This document shows positions 1 through 7,167 of a stretch of DNA of 8,711 nt, piece by piece; within the stretch, counting starts at the first letter, position 1, and the number at the start of each line of letters is the position of its first letter. Under the pieces are notes generated by a model that had not been told where the DNA came from, did not search any database, and saw only the letters and a program-made list of their open reading frames with translations. The translations under genes were made by a program, and so were the position numbers. The stretch covers positions 1 to 8,711 of the forward strand of contig CALAQQ010000240.1 in assembly GCA_937888485.1 (NCBI GenBank). The letters are read 5' to 3'. This DNA is from an uncultured Clostridia bacterium. Its GTDB lineage: Bacteria; Bacillota; Clostridia; Oscillospirales; Acutalibacteraceae.

Positions 1-2
1 GC

Positions 3-581
3 ACTTCCTTCATCGAAAAGGAAACCGCAGGCATCGGTGCTCTCGGCGATATCGGTTGCTACTCACTTGATATGGTTCTCAACTCAATCGGCTATCCCAA
101 GCCCCTTACCGTTTCGGGTTACAAGTCGGATTTCTTCGGCAAGAGCCCCGATTATGAACATCACGATGTTTTCGGTGTTGACGACTTTGCTGCAGGCTTC
201 ATCCGTCTTGAAGGCGGCATAATCCTCGACTTCAGAATTGCATGGGCAATGAACCTCGACACTCCGGGTGACACAATCATCATGGGTACAAAGGGTTCGG
301 TAAGAATTCCCTCAACAGAGTGCTGGAACGGCAGTATCGGCGGTCCTCTTGTAATTTATCATGAAATCGCAGGCGAGCAGATTGAAACATATATTCCCAT
401 GAAGAAGAATGATGTTGACTGCTTCGATGTTAAAATCCGTTCATTTGTTGATGCTGTCAAGGAAGGCGGCGAAGCTCCCGTTCCCTGCAGCCAGATTCTT
501 TATAACCAGGCTATTATCGACGGTATTTCACGTTCAGCAGAGCTCGGCAGAGAAATCGAACTCGATATTCCCGAAATCTAA
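3..581 (+). CDS. Gfo/Idh/MocA-family oxidoreductase, C-terminal part (5' truncated)
   Basis: The open frame runs in from the window edge (first full codon at 3) and ends at TAA 579-581, giving 192 visible residues. The start codon and the N-terminal Rossmann NAD(P)-binding domain lie outside the window. What remains looks like the C-terminal alpha/beta substrate domain of the Gfo/Idh/MocA family. Visible residues 12-23 read GALGDIGCYSLD, the family's conserved G-x-L-x-D-x-G-x-Y/H-x-x-D stretch. A beta-sheet-like half follows, with FRIAWAMN and IIMGTKGSVRIP, where such proteins form the dimer sheet. The C-terminal stretch with SFVDAVKEGGEAPVP matches the typical family ending, in which a late helix carries the repositioning of the sugar-binding fold. 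Members oxidise or reduce sugars and polyols (inositol, glucose, fructose derivatives) with NAD(P). The substrate cannot be told here. Family is secure; specific function is not. Confidence 0.9.
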   Translation, partial: TSFIEKETAGIGALGDIGCYSLDMVLNSIGYPKPLTVSGYKSDFFGKSPDYEHHDVFGVDDFAAGFIRLEGGIILDFRIAWAMNLDTPGDTIIMGTKGSVRIPSTECWNGSIGGPLVIYHEIAGEQIETYIPMKKNDVDCFDVKIRSFVDAVKEGGEAPVPCSQILYNQAIIDGISRSAELGREIELDIPEI

Positions 582-594
582 TCAAATAGTTCAC

Positions 595-624
595 GAGGCA
601 GCTTTACGGCTGCCTCATTTTTTT
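595..624 (+). terminator. Rho-independent terminator after the oxidoreductase
   Basis: A perfect 8-bp GC-rich stem (GAGGCAGC at 595-602, GCTGCCTC at 609-616) with a 6-base loop is followed after one A by seven T residues (618-624). It starts 14 bases after the oxidoreductase stop codon. This is a classic intrinsic terminator and it separates that gene from the ktr promoter immediately downstream. Confidence 0.93.
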
Positions 625-625
625 A

Positions 626-654
626 TTGAAAATCGGGTATATATATGGTATCAT
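626..654 (+). promoter_or_regulatory. Sigma-A-type promoter for ktrB and the genes behind it
   Basis: A -35 box TTGAAA (626-631) and a -10 box TATCAT (649-654) are separated by exactly 17 bases. TG at 646-647, one base before the -10, makes an extended -10. Transcription would begin near 661, giving a leader of only about 24 bases before the ktrB start at 685. That leaves no room for a riboswitch such as the c-di-AMP (ydaO/kimA) class that controls some potassium transporter genes. The -35 begins right after the T-tract of the upstream terminator, so the two signals are packed back to back. The start site is inferred, not measured. Confidence 0.75.
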
Positions 655-684
655 ATATTATATACACACTTTTGAGGTTTTTAA

Positions 685-2019
685 ATGAAACGAAAATTTT
701 CACAGACAAGGCTGATTGCCATGGGTTATATCAGCATAATAATAATCGGAACCGTTCTTCTCATGCTCCCGATATCATCGATTGGCGGTGAAAGCGCAGG
801 ATTTGTTCCTGCTTTGTTTACGGCGGTTTCGTCATCGTGCGTTACGGGACTGGTTGTTCTCGATACCGCAACAAGCTGGTCTGTTTTTGGTCAGGCTGTG
901 ATAATAACCCTCATACAAATCGGCGGTCTCGGATTCATGACCATTGCAACGATGTTTTCCATGCTGTTAAAGCGTAAAATGGGACTTCGTGAGCGTGAAA
1001 TTATGGTTGAGAGCATAAACACCGAGCACATCGGCGGAATAACAAAGCTGACAGGAAAAATCGCTCTTGGCACGGCAATTTTCGAAGGTGTCGGAGCTGT
1101 TTTGCTTGCAACAAGATTTATTCCCGAATTTGGGCTTGCGAAAGGAATATGGTATTCCGTTTTTCATTCAATATCGGCTTTCTGCAACGCAGGATTTGAT
1201 CTCATGGGTATAAGAGAGCCGTATTCTTCTCTTGTAACTTTTTCCGATGACGCAGTTGTAATTCTTACAATTTCATTGCTGGTTGTTGTCGGCGGTATCG
1301 GTTTTCTCGTGTGGGATGATATCAGCAAGAAAAAGCTGAAATTCAGACGGTATCAGCTTCACACTAAAATTGTTCTCACGGTAACGGCGTTTTTGCTTGT
1401 TGTACCGTGCATACTTTTTCTTATATTTGAACGCAATTTCACAAACTCGGGTCTCGGCTTCGGCGAAAGTCTGCTCAATGCGATTTTTGATTCGGTAACG
1501 GCAAGAACGGCAGGCATGAATTCAACCGATACAGCATCACTTGCTCCTGCAAGCAAAATTCTCACCGTTTTTCTCATGTTTGTCGGAGGTTCACCCGGTT
1601 CAACGGCAGGCGGTATCAAAACAACAACTCTTGCAGTTATCGCGATTTCAACCTTCAACGGCATAACACGCAGGCAGTCAAAGGGTATTTTCGGCAGAAG
1701 GCTTGAAAAGGATGCAATTCATAAGGCGAGCTCCGTTGTTTTCACAAACATGAGTCTTGCGATTTTCGGAGTTATCGCAATCCTTGCAATTCAACCCGAC
1801 TTCAGCATTTCGGATGTTATTTTTGAATGCGTTTCGGCGATAGGTACTGTCGGAATGACAACGGGCATAACCCGTGACCTTGCAACGGCGTCAAGGCTGA
1901 TTATTGCATTTCTGATGTTTTGCGGCAGGGTAGGAAGCGTATCGTTTGCGCTTGCGCTTATGGAGAAAAAAGCCTCTCCTCCCGTTAAAAATCCGAGAGA
2001 AAAAATCACGATAGGATAA
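685..2019 (+). CDS. ktrB: KtrB/TrkH-family K+ transporter, membrane subunit
   Basis: This is the ion-conducting subunit of a Ktr potassium uptake system in the cytoplasmic membrane; the family usually couples K+ entry to Na+. At 444 residues it matches KtrB length and is shorter than TrkH. The four pore-loop repeats are visible: CVTGL (52-56), CNAGF (167-171), RTAGM (274-278) and GTVGM (387-391), each with the glycine that lines the selectivity filter. Between repeats three and four lies GGSPGSTAGG (301-310), the gating-loop region typical of the family, and the last helix carries FCGRVG (412-417). Many hydrophobic helices span the length, for example residues 14-30, 190-208 and 228-248. GAGG at 674-677 sits 7 bases before the ATG and fixes the start. 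The RCK partner ktrA begins 10 bases after the stop, as expected for a two-gene Ktr unit. Confidence 0.95.
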   Translation: MKRKFSQTRLIAMGYISIIIIGTVLLMLPISSIGGESAGFVPALFTAVSSSCVTGLVVLDTATSWSVFGQAVIITLIQIGGLGFMTIATMFSMLLKRKMGLREREIMVESINTEHIGGITKLTGKIALGTAIFEGVGAVLLATRFIPEFGLAKGIWYSVFHSISAFCNAGFDLMGIREPYSSLVTFSDDAVVILTISLLVVVGGIGFLVWDDISKKKLKFRRYQLHTKIVLTVTAFLLVVPCILFLIFERNFTNSGLGFGESLLNAIFDSVTARTAGMNSTDTASLAPASKILTVFLMFVGGSPGSTAGGIKTTTLAVIAISTFNGITRRQSKGIFGRRLEKDAIHKASSVVFTNMSLAIFGVIAILAIQPDFSISDVIFECVSAIGTVGMTTGITRDLATASRLIIAFLMFCGRVGSVSFALALMEKKASPPVKNPREKITIG

Positions 2020-2024
2020 GGTGA
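2018..2024 (+). promoter_or_regulatory. Ribosome binding site that decides the ktrA start
   Basis: AAGGTGA overlaps the ktrB stop codon (2017-2019) and lies 5 bases before the ATG at 2030. An in-frame GTG at 2021-2023 is part of this Shine-Dalgarno sequence itself, so it is unlikely to be the start. The ATG at 2030 is preferred. Confidence 0.75.
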
Positions 2025-2029
2025 AATAT

Positions 2030-2674
2030 ATGAAATCATTTCTAATAATCGGTATGGGTCATTTCGGACATCATCTTTGCCAGAGCCTTGCCAGATACGA
2101 CTGTGAAATCATGATAGTTGACCGTGATGAAACGGCAATCGAGGATATGCTTCCCTACGTTGTCAGTGCAAAAATCGGCGACTGCACAAATATAGAGGTT
2201 CTGAAAACCTTTGATATTCCGTCGTTTGACACTTGCTTTGTCTGCATCGGCGAGAATTTCCAAAACAGCCTTGAAATAACAAGTCTGCTCAAGGAATGCG
2301 GCGCAAAAAAGGTTATCAGCAAGGCTGACAGAGATATTCAGGAGAAGTTTTTGCTTCGCAACGGTGCGGATGCAGTTATTTACCCTGAAAAAAACATGGC
2401 TGAAAGATATGCTGTGCGTGAAAGCAGCGAGCATATTTTTGATTATATCAATCTCGGCAGCGAATATTCTATTTTCGAAATTGATGTTCTTGACCGATGG
2501 GTTGGTAAAACCGTAAAAGACCTCAATTTCAGAGTGAAATATAACCTTGTTGTTCTTGCAACCAAAAAGGGCGATGAAGTTAAACCTGTTATCACGGGTG
2601 AAAGACGTTTCGAGAAAGACGAGCATCTTCTTGTTCTCGGAAAAGAGGACGATGTCCGTCGTCTTACAAGATAA
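2030..2674 (+). CDS. ktrA: KtrA-type RCK regulatory subunit of the K+ transporter
   Basis: This is the cytoplasmic gating subunit that forms a ring under KtrB and opens or closes it in response to bound nucleotide. In the KtrA family ATP activates, ADP inhibits, NAD(H) can also bind, and c-di-AMP can bind the C-terminal domain. At 214 residues it has a single RCK unit, the Ktr form; TrkA has two. The N-terminal Rossmann half shows GMGHFG (8-13) and an acidic residue, D31, at the end of the second strand for the nucleotide ribose. After about residue 130 comes the smaller RCK_C domain, including the strand stretch KYNLVVLATKKGD and a terminal HLLVLG strand. The start at 2030 gives the expected family N-terminus directly before the first beta strand. 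It follows ktrB by 10 bases and is surely co-transcribed. Confidence 0.93.
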   Translation: MKSFLIIGMGHFGHHLCQSLARYDCEIMIVDRDETAIEDMLPYVVSAKIGDCTNIEVLKTFDIPSFDTCFVCIGENFQNSLEITSLLKECGAKKVISKADRDIQEKFLLRNGADAVIYPEKNMAERYAVRESSEHIFDYINLGSEYSIFEIDVLDRWVGKTVKDLNFRVKYNLVVLATKKGDEVKPVITGERRFEKDEHLLVLGKEDDVRRLTR

Positions 2675-2699
2675 GAATATTTTGAAATATAAGAGTAAA

Positions 2700-2705
2700 A
2701 GAGGA
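2700..2705 (+). promoter_or_regulatory. Ribosome binding site that decides the pncB start
   Basis: AGAGGA lies 6 bases before the ATG at 2712. The pncB frame stays open upstream to an ATG at 2547 inside ktrA, but that start would overlap ktrA by 128 bases and has no comparable site. The start at 2712 gives a protein whose first residues lead straight into the family's TDFYEITM motif. Confidence 0.75.
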
Positions 2706-2711
2706 ATCGTT

Positions 2712-4160
2712 ATGGAAAATATAAAGTCACCACGCAACCTTACCATGCTCACCGATTTCTATGAAATCACGATGGCAAACGGTTATCTGAAAAACGGTTT
2801 CAGGGACACAATCGCATATTTTGATATGTTTTACAGAAAGGTTCCCAGCGGCGGCGGTTATGTTATCATGGCGGGTGTTGAACAGCTTGTTGACTATCTT
2901 TCGAATCTTGAATTCACCGCTGAGGATATTGAATTTCTCCGCAGTAAGGGTTTCGGCGAGGATTTTCTTGATTACCTTGCAAACTTTGAATTTGCCTGCG
3001 ACGTGTGGGCAATTCCCGAAGGCACGCCGATTTTCCCGGGTGAACCCATCGTCAAGGTTAAAGGTCCCGTTATTCAGGCGCAGTTTATTGAAACGATGGT
3101 TCTTCTTTGCATCAATCATCAGAGCCTTATCGCAACAAAGGCAAACCGTCTTTCAATGGCGGCGCAGGGCAGAGCCGTTATGGAATTCGGCTCAAGACGT
3201 GCGCAGGGTGCAGACGGCGCAGTTCTCGGTGCAAGAGCCGCTTATATCGGCGGATGTGTCGGTACTGCCTGCACGATAAGCGACGAGATGTTTGGCGTTC
3301 CCGCACTCGGAACAATGGCTCACAGCTGGGTTCAGCTTTTTGACAGTGAATACGAAGCTTTTAAAGCATATGCCACGGAATATCCCGACAGCTGCACGCT
3401 TCTTGTTGATACCTATAACGTTCTCAAATCGGGCATTCCCAATGCCATCAGGGTTTTTGATGAGGTTCTTAAGCCTCTCGGCAAGCGACCCAAGGGAATA
3501 AGAATCGACAGCGGCGATATCACCTATCTTTCAAGAAAAGCAAGAAAAATGCTTGACGATGCGGGTTATCCCGACTGCGGAATCGTTGCTTCGAACTCGC
3601 TTGACGAATATATCATCCGCGATATGCTCATCCAGGGCGCAAAGGTTGATTCTTTCGGTGTAGGCGAAAGACTTATCACTTCCTCGGCTTGCCCCGTTCT
3701 CGGCGGTGTTTATAAGCTTGTCGGAGTTAAGAAAGACGGCGAAGTTGTTCCCAAAATCAAGCTGAGCGAAAATGTTCAGAAGATTACAACCCCCGGCAAC
3801 AAGCGGGTTTACAGACTTTACGATAAGGAAGACGGCAAGGCGATAGCCGACCTTATCACTCTCGCAGACGAAACTGTTGATGAGTCACAGCCCTATGAAC
3901 TTTTCGACCCCGACTACACATGGAAACGCAAAACCGTAACGGATTTCGTTGCAAGAGAGCTTCTTGAACCGATTTTTTCAGGCGGTAAGTGTGTTTATCA
4001 GAAAAAGAATATCGAAGAAATCAGAAACTACTGCAAGGAGCAGGTTGATACCCTCTGGGATGAGGTTACGAGATTCGAAAATCCCCATAACTACTATGTT
4101 GACCTTTCACAGCCTCTCTGGGACATGAAGCAGGAGCTTCTTCGCAAAAACGGAAAATAA
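2712..4160 (+). CDS. pncB: Nicotinate phosphoribosyltransferase
   Basis: The enzyme joins nicotinate to PRPP, with ATP hydrolysis, to give nicotinate mononucleotide, the entry step of the Preiss-Handler NAD salvage route in the cytosol. The 482-residue protein has the length of the Firmicutes form. N-terminal TDFYEITMANGY is the family's opening signature. GTMAHSWVQLF contains H204, aligned with the active-site histidine that is transiently phosphorylated. LLVDTYNVLKSGIPNAI and RIDSGDI (264-270) are core phosphoribosyl-binding segments, followed by VASNSLDEYII and VDSFGVGERLITS, and then LGGVYKLVGV. All key motifs are intact, so the gene should be functional. It sits 37 bases after ktrA without a visible terminator or good promoter and 15 bases before uxaC, so it probably shares the ktr transcript. 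I saw no match to the NiaR-type operator I know from niacin genes. Confidence 0.95.
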   Translation: MENIKSPRNLTMLTDFYEITMANGYLKNGFRDTIAYFDMFYRKVPSGGGYVIMAGVEQLVDYLSNLEFTAEDIEFLRSKGFGEDFLDYLANFEFACDVWAIPEGTPIFPGEPIVKVKGPVIQAQFIETMVLLCINHQSLIATKANRLSMAAQGRAVMEFGSRRAQGADGAVLGARAAYIGGCVGTACTISDEMFGVPALGTMAHSWVQLFDSEYEAFKAYATEYPDSCTLLVDTYNVLKSGIPNAIRVFDEVLKPLGKRPKGIRIDSGDITYLSRKARKMLDDAGYPDCGIVASNSLDEYIIRDMLIQGAKVDSFGVGERLITSSACPVLGGVYKLVGVKKDGEVVPKIKLSENVQKITTPGNKRVYRLYDKEDGKAIADLITLADETVDESQPYELFDPDYTWKRKTVTDFVARELLEPIFSGGKCVYQKKNIEEIRNYCKEQVDTLWDEVTRFENPHNYYVDLSQPLWDMKQELLRKNGK

Positions 4161-4175
4161 TCGGAGGAGATAATT

Positions 4176-5579
4176 ATGATAAAAGAATTCATGGATAAAG
4201 ATTTTCTGCTTTTTAACGAACCTTCCGTAAAGATGTTTGAGGCGGCGGATAAAATGCCGATTTTCGACTGGCATTGCCATCTTTCGCCCAAGGAAATCTA
4301 TGAAAACAAACAGCCCGAAGATATTGCATGGCTCTGGCTTGCTGGCGACCATTATAAGTGGCGCGCAATGCGTTCATGCGGTGTTGAGGAAAAATATATA
4401 ACGGGTGATGCAAGCGGCTATGAAAAATTCAAGGCTTTTGCATCAATCATGCCTTATCTCATCGGCAATCCCATGTATCATTGGTGCCATCTTGAACTGA
4501 GAAGATATTTCGGAATTTACGATATCCTCAGTGCCGACACAGCCGACGATATATGGAACAGAGCTAACGCTGCCATCAAAGCGGGCGGCTTCACTCCGAG
4601 GGAGCTTATCGAAAAATCGAACGTTTCCCACCTTTGCACAACCGACGACCCCGCAGACAGCCTTGAATATCACAAGCTCATCGCTGAAACGGATTTCAAA
4701 TGCAAGGTTCTTCCAGCATTCCGACCCGACAAGGCTCTCGGAATTGACCTTCCTGCATGGAAACCCTGGCTTTCCGATATGGAAAAAACCGCTGGCAGAG
4801 AAATAGGCAGTTATGCCGTTCTTTGCGAAGTTCTCAAAGAGAGAATTGAATTTTTTGCATCCATGGGATGCCGTGCAAGCGACCATGCTTTTTCCTATGT
4901 TCCCTATGAAGAAGCAACGGCTCAGGAGCTTGAAGAAATTTTTGCGAAGGCGAAGAACGGCGGAAAGGTTTCCGTTGTCGAAGCCGATAAATTCAAAACC
5001 GCACTCCTCTCGGTTCTTGCGGCTGAATATGCCGACAGAGGATGGGGTATGGAGCTTCATATCGGACCTATCAGAAACAACAACACCCTCATGTTCAACA
5101 AAATCGGACCCGATGCAGGCTTCGATTCAATCGACGACAGAGAAATTGCAGGCAAGCTTTCACGCTTCCTTGACAGCCTTGCGGTTGAAGAAAAGCTTCC
5201 CAGAACAGTGCTTTTCACCCTCAACCCCAAGGATAATTATGTTCTCGGAACAATGCTCGGCAACTTCCAGACTGCCGAAGCGGAAAGTAAGATTCAGTTC
5301 GGCTCGGCATGGTGGTTCAACGATAATATCGACGGCATGAGAGAACAGATGAAGGCTCTCGCAAACCTCGGTGCACTTGGCAAATTCGTTGGTATGGTTA
5401 CGGATTCACGTTCATTCCTCTCATATCCCCGCCATGAATATTTCCGCAGAATCATGTGCGGTCTTATGGGTGATATGGTTGCTCAGGGACTCTATCCCTA
5501 CGACGAAAAAATGCTCTGTAAAATCGCAGAAGATATTTCATACAATAATGCAATAAAATATTTTGGTGTGAAAGGATGA
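4176..5579 (+). CDS. uxaC: Glucuronate (uronate) isomerase
   Basis: UxaC interconverts D-glucuronate with D-fructuronate and D-galacturonate with D-tagaturonate, the first cytosolic step in using uronic acids from pectin, hemicellulose or host glycans. The 467-residue length fits the family. It belongs to the amidohydrolase-like TIM-barrel group: FDWHCHLSPKEI carries the HxH pair (H33, H35) of the metal site, and MVTDSRSFLSYPRHEYFRR near the C-terminus carries the conserved aspartate D410 and the SRSFLSY block. ELHIGPIRNNN and GSAWWFND are further family signatures. GGAGGA at 4163-4168 lies 7 bases before the ATG; a second ATG at 4191 is possible but lacks such spacing. The stop overlaps an ATG in the glpK frame (ATGA at 5576-5579). 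No other uronate-pathway gene (uxaB, uxuA, kdgK, a uronate transporter) is present in the window. Confidence 0.95.
   Translation: MIKEFMDKDFLLFNEPSVKMFEAADKMPIFDWHCHLSPKEIYENKQPEDIAWLWLAGDHYKWRAMRSCGVEEKYITGDASGYEKFKAFASIMPYLIGNPMYHWCHLELRRYFGIYDILSADTADDIWNRANAAIKAGGFTPRELIEKSNVSHLCTTDDPADSLEYHKLIAETDFKCKVLPAFRPDKALGIDLPAWKPWLSDMEKTAGREIGSYAVLCEVLKERIEFFASMGCRASDHAFSYVPYEEATAQELEEIFAKAKNGGKVSVVEADKFKTALLSVLAAEYADRGWGMELHIGPIRNNNTLMFNKIGPDAGFDSIDDREIAGKLSRFLDSLAVEEKLPRTVLFTLNPKDNYVLGTMLGNFQTAEAESKIQFGSAWWFNDNIDGMREQMKALANLGALGKFVGMVTDSRSFLSYPRHEYFRRIMCGLMGDMVAQGLYPYDEKMLCKIAEDISYNNAIKYFGVKG
5572..5579 (+). promoter_or_regulatory. Ribosome binding site region that decides the glpK start
   Basis: AAGGATGA contains an AAGG core (5572-5575) 9 bases before the ATG at 5585. 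An in-frame ATG at 5576 touches the AAGG and could not use it. The later start also gives the usual GlpK beginning, with the ATP-binding DQGTTSS loop about ten residues in. Confidence 0.6.
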
Positions 5580-5584
5580 AATCC

Positions 5585-7087
5585 ATGGCAAAATATGTTC
5601 TTGCCCTCGACCAGGGCACAACAAGCTCCAGAGCGATAGTTTTTGATAAAAAAGGCAATATCGTCAGCAAGGCACAGAACGAATTTGAACAGATTTATCC
5701 TCAGGCAGGCTGGGTTGAGCATGACCCTCTCGCCATTCTTTACAGCCAGTTCCAGGCGGTATCCTCATGCATCATGCAGGGCGGAATAAGCCCCGAAGAT
5801 ATTGCAGGCATCGGCATCACAAATCAGCGTGAAACAACAATTCTCTGGGACAGACAGACGGGAAAACCCGTATATAATGCAATCGTCTGGCAGTGCCGCA
5901 GAACGGCGGATATCTGCGAAAATATCAAGGCGCAGGGTCTTGAAGATTATATAAAAGACAAAACAGGTCTTGTGGTTGACGCATATTTTTCCGCAACGAA
6001 AATCAAGTGGATTTTAGATAATGTTCCCTCGGCAAGAGAGCTTGCCGAACAGGGCAGACTTCTTTTCGGAACGGTTGAAAGCTGGCTTATCTGGAATCTT
6101 ACGGGCGGAAGCGTTCACGTTACCGACTATTCAAATGCATCGAGAACAATGCTCTTTGACGTTGATAATCTTTGCTGGGATAAGTTCCTTTGCGAAAAAC
6201 TCGGAATCCCCATGTCAATTCTTCCCGAACCCGTTCCGTCAAGCAAGATTTACGGCAGAGTTTCAAAGGGTATTCTCGGTCTTGAATTTCTTGAAGGTAT
6301 ACCCATCTGCGGTGCAATCGGTGACCAGCCTGCTGCACTTTTCGGTCAGGGATGCTTCGAAGCGGGTCAGGCTAAAAATACATACGGCACAGGCTGTTTC
6401 CTGCTCATGAATACGGGCAAAACCCGTGTAAAATCAAAGAATAATCTTGTTACGGGTGTCGCATGGGGCATCGGTGACAAGGTGGAATATGCAATCGAAG
6501 GCTCGGCTTTCAACGCAGGCTCGGTTATAAAATGGCTTCGTGACGAGCTTCATATGATTGACACCGCAAAACGCTGTGACGAGCTTGCCGAAAGCGTTCC
6601 CGATGCTAACGGTATATATTTTGTTCCCGCATTCACGGGACTCGGTGCGCCCTATTGGGATATGTATGCAAGAGGTACGATTGTCGGTCTGACAAGAGGC
6701 GTCAACAGGGCACATATCGCAAGAAGTGTTCTCGAAGCAATCGCATATCAGGTAACCGACCTTCTTGAAGCGATGAAATCCGATTCGGGCATCGACTTCA
6801 CCGAACTTCGTGTTGACGGCGGTGCAAGCGTCAGCAACATCATGATGCAGATTCAGGCAGATATGATAAGATGCAGCGTTAACCGACCCTGTAATGTTGA
6901 AACAACTGCCCTCGGTGCGGCATATCTTGCAGGTCTTGCAGTCGGTCTTTGGAAAAATATGGATGAAATTCAGCATAACCGTGTTGTCGAAAGAGTTTTT
7001 GAACCTGAAACCGACATCGGAAAGAGAAACGCACTCTATGAAGGCTGGAAAAAGGCTGTTGAATGCTCAATGGGTTGGGCTAAATAA
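5585..7087 (+). CDS. glpK: Glycerol kinase
   Basis: GlpK phosphorylates glycerol to sn-glycerol 3-phosphate with ATP, trapping it in the cytosol. The protein is 500 residues from the ATG at 5585 (503 from 5576), the normal size. It has the FGGY-kinase layout: the N-terminal phosphate loop LDQGTTSSRAIVFD, then NQRETT with R82 and E83, IVWQCRRT with its tryptophan, DAYFSATKIKW with Y134, and IGDQPAALFG with D247 and Q248. These match the glycerol contacts known in E. coli GlpK. The second domain carries FNAGSVIKWLRD, FTGLGAPYWD and the adenosine-site RVDGGAS. The loop at residues 225-240 is unusual: it is three residues longer than in E. coli and B. subtilis and has no histidine where many Firmicutes enzymes are phosphorylated by HPr. 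It is translationally linked to uxaC. No glpF or glycerol 3-phosphate dehydrogenase gene lies nearby. Confidence 0.95.
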   Translation: MAKYVLALDQGTTSSRAIVFDKKGNIVSKAQNEFEQIYPQAGWVEHDPLAILYSQFQAVSSCIMQGGISPEDIAGIGITNQRETTILWDRQTGKPVYNAIVWQCRRTADICENIKAQGLEDYIKDKTGLVVDAYFSATKIKWILDNVPSARELAEQGRLLFGTVESWLIWNLTGGSVHVTDYSNASRTMLFDVDNLCWDKFLCEKLGIPMSILPEPVPSSKIYGRVSKGILGLEFLEGIPICGAIGDQPAALFGQGCFEAGQAKNTYGTGCFLLMNTGKTRVKSKNNLVTGVAWGIGDKVEYAIEGSAFNAGSVIKWLRDELHMIDTAKRCDELAESVPDANGIYFVPAFTGLGAPYWDMYARGTIVGLTRGVNRAHIARSVLEAIAYQVTDLLEAMKSDSGIDFTELRVDGGASVSNIMMQIQADMIRCSVNRPCNVETTALGAAYLAGLAVGLWKNMDEIQHNRVVERVFEPETDIGKRNALYEGWKKAVECSMGWAK

Positions 7088-7140
7088 TTATGAATGCGTA
7101 ATTCGGAATTATGTAGGGGTCGATGCCCACATCGACCCTT
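7085..7140. repeat. Compound palindromic intergenic element, probably a dispersed repeat
   Basis: Two adjacent palindromes fill the start of the glpK-malic enzyme gap. The first is TAATTCGGAATTA (7099-7111, 6-bp arms around one G). The second has 9-bp arms GGGTCGATG (7117-7125) and CATCGACCC (7130-7138) around CCCA, extendable by a G-T and an A-T pair to 7115-7140. AATTATG occurs directly repeated at 7086-7092 and 7107-7113, and the left part includes the glpK stop codon. The GTAGGGG-type palindrome resembles short REP- or MITE-like elements I recall from clostridial genomes, but only one copy lies in this window, so repeat status is inferred. The big hairpin could also slow or end transcription of glpK. 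Its T-rich stretch (7144-7148) is offset by several bases, so it is not a textbook terminator. Confidence 0.55.
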
Positions 7141-7167
7141 GACTTTTTATAATTTGGAGATGTTAAA

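Noticed and set aside
2677..2690. AT-rich palindrome ATATTT-TG-AAATAT between ktrA and pncB
   Set aside because: It is short, has no GC and no T-tract, so it is neither a terminator nor a recognised operator; it fits chance in an AT-rich gap.
2547..2711. N-terminal extension of pncB starting inside ktrA
   Set aside because: The extension is the shifted reading of the ktrA 3' end; a good ribosome binding site and the family N-terminus support the ATG at 2712.
2042..2752. 236-codon open frame on the - strand opposite ktrA
   Set aside because: It lies fully against a confident + strand gene, has no family motif or sensible ribosome binding site, and such antisense frames arise from codon bias. 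The 205-codon - strand frame at 4443-5060 opposite uxaC is rejected for the same reason.
2787..2803. 17-base palindrome CTGAAA-AACGG-TTTCAG resembling a CcpA cre site
   Set aside because: It has one base too many between the arms for the cre consensus, and it lies inside pncB where it encodes ordinary family sequence; probably coincidence.
7148..7153. Perfect TATAAT as a -10 box for malic enzyme
   Set aside because: No acceptable -35 lies 16-18 bases upstream, and a start near 7160 would leave the ribosome binding site (7156-7159) out of the transcript. The nearby TTGACT (7139-7144) is far too close to pair with it, and at normal spacing it would place a poor -10 directly before the start codon.
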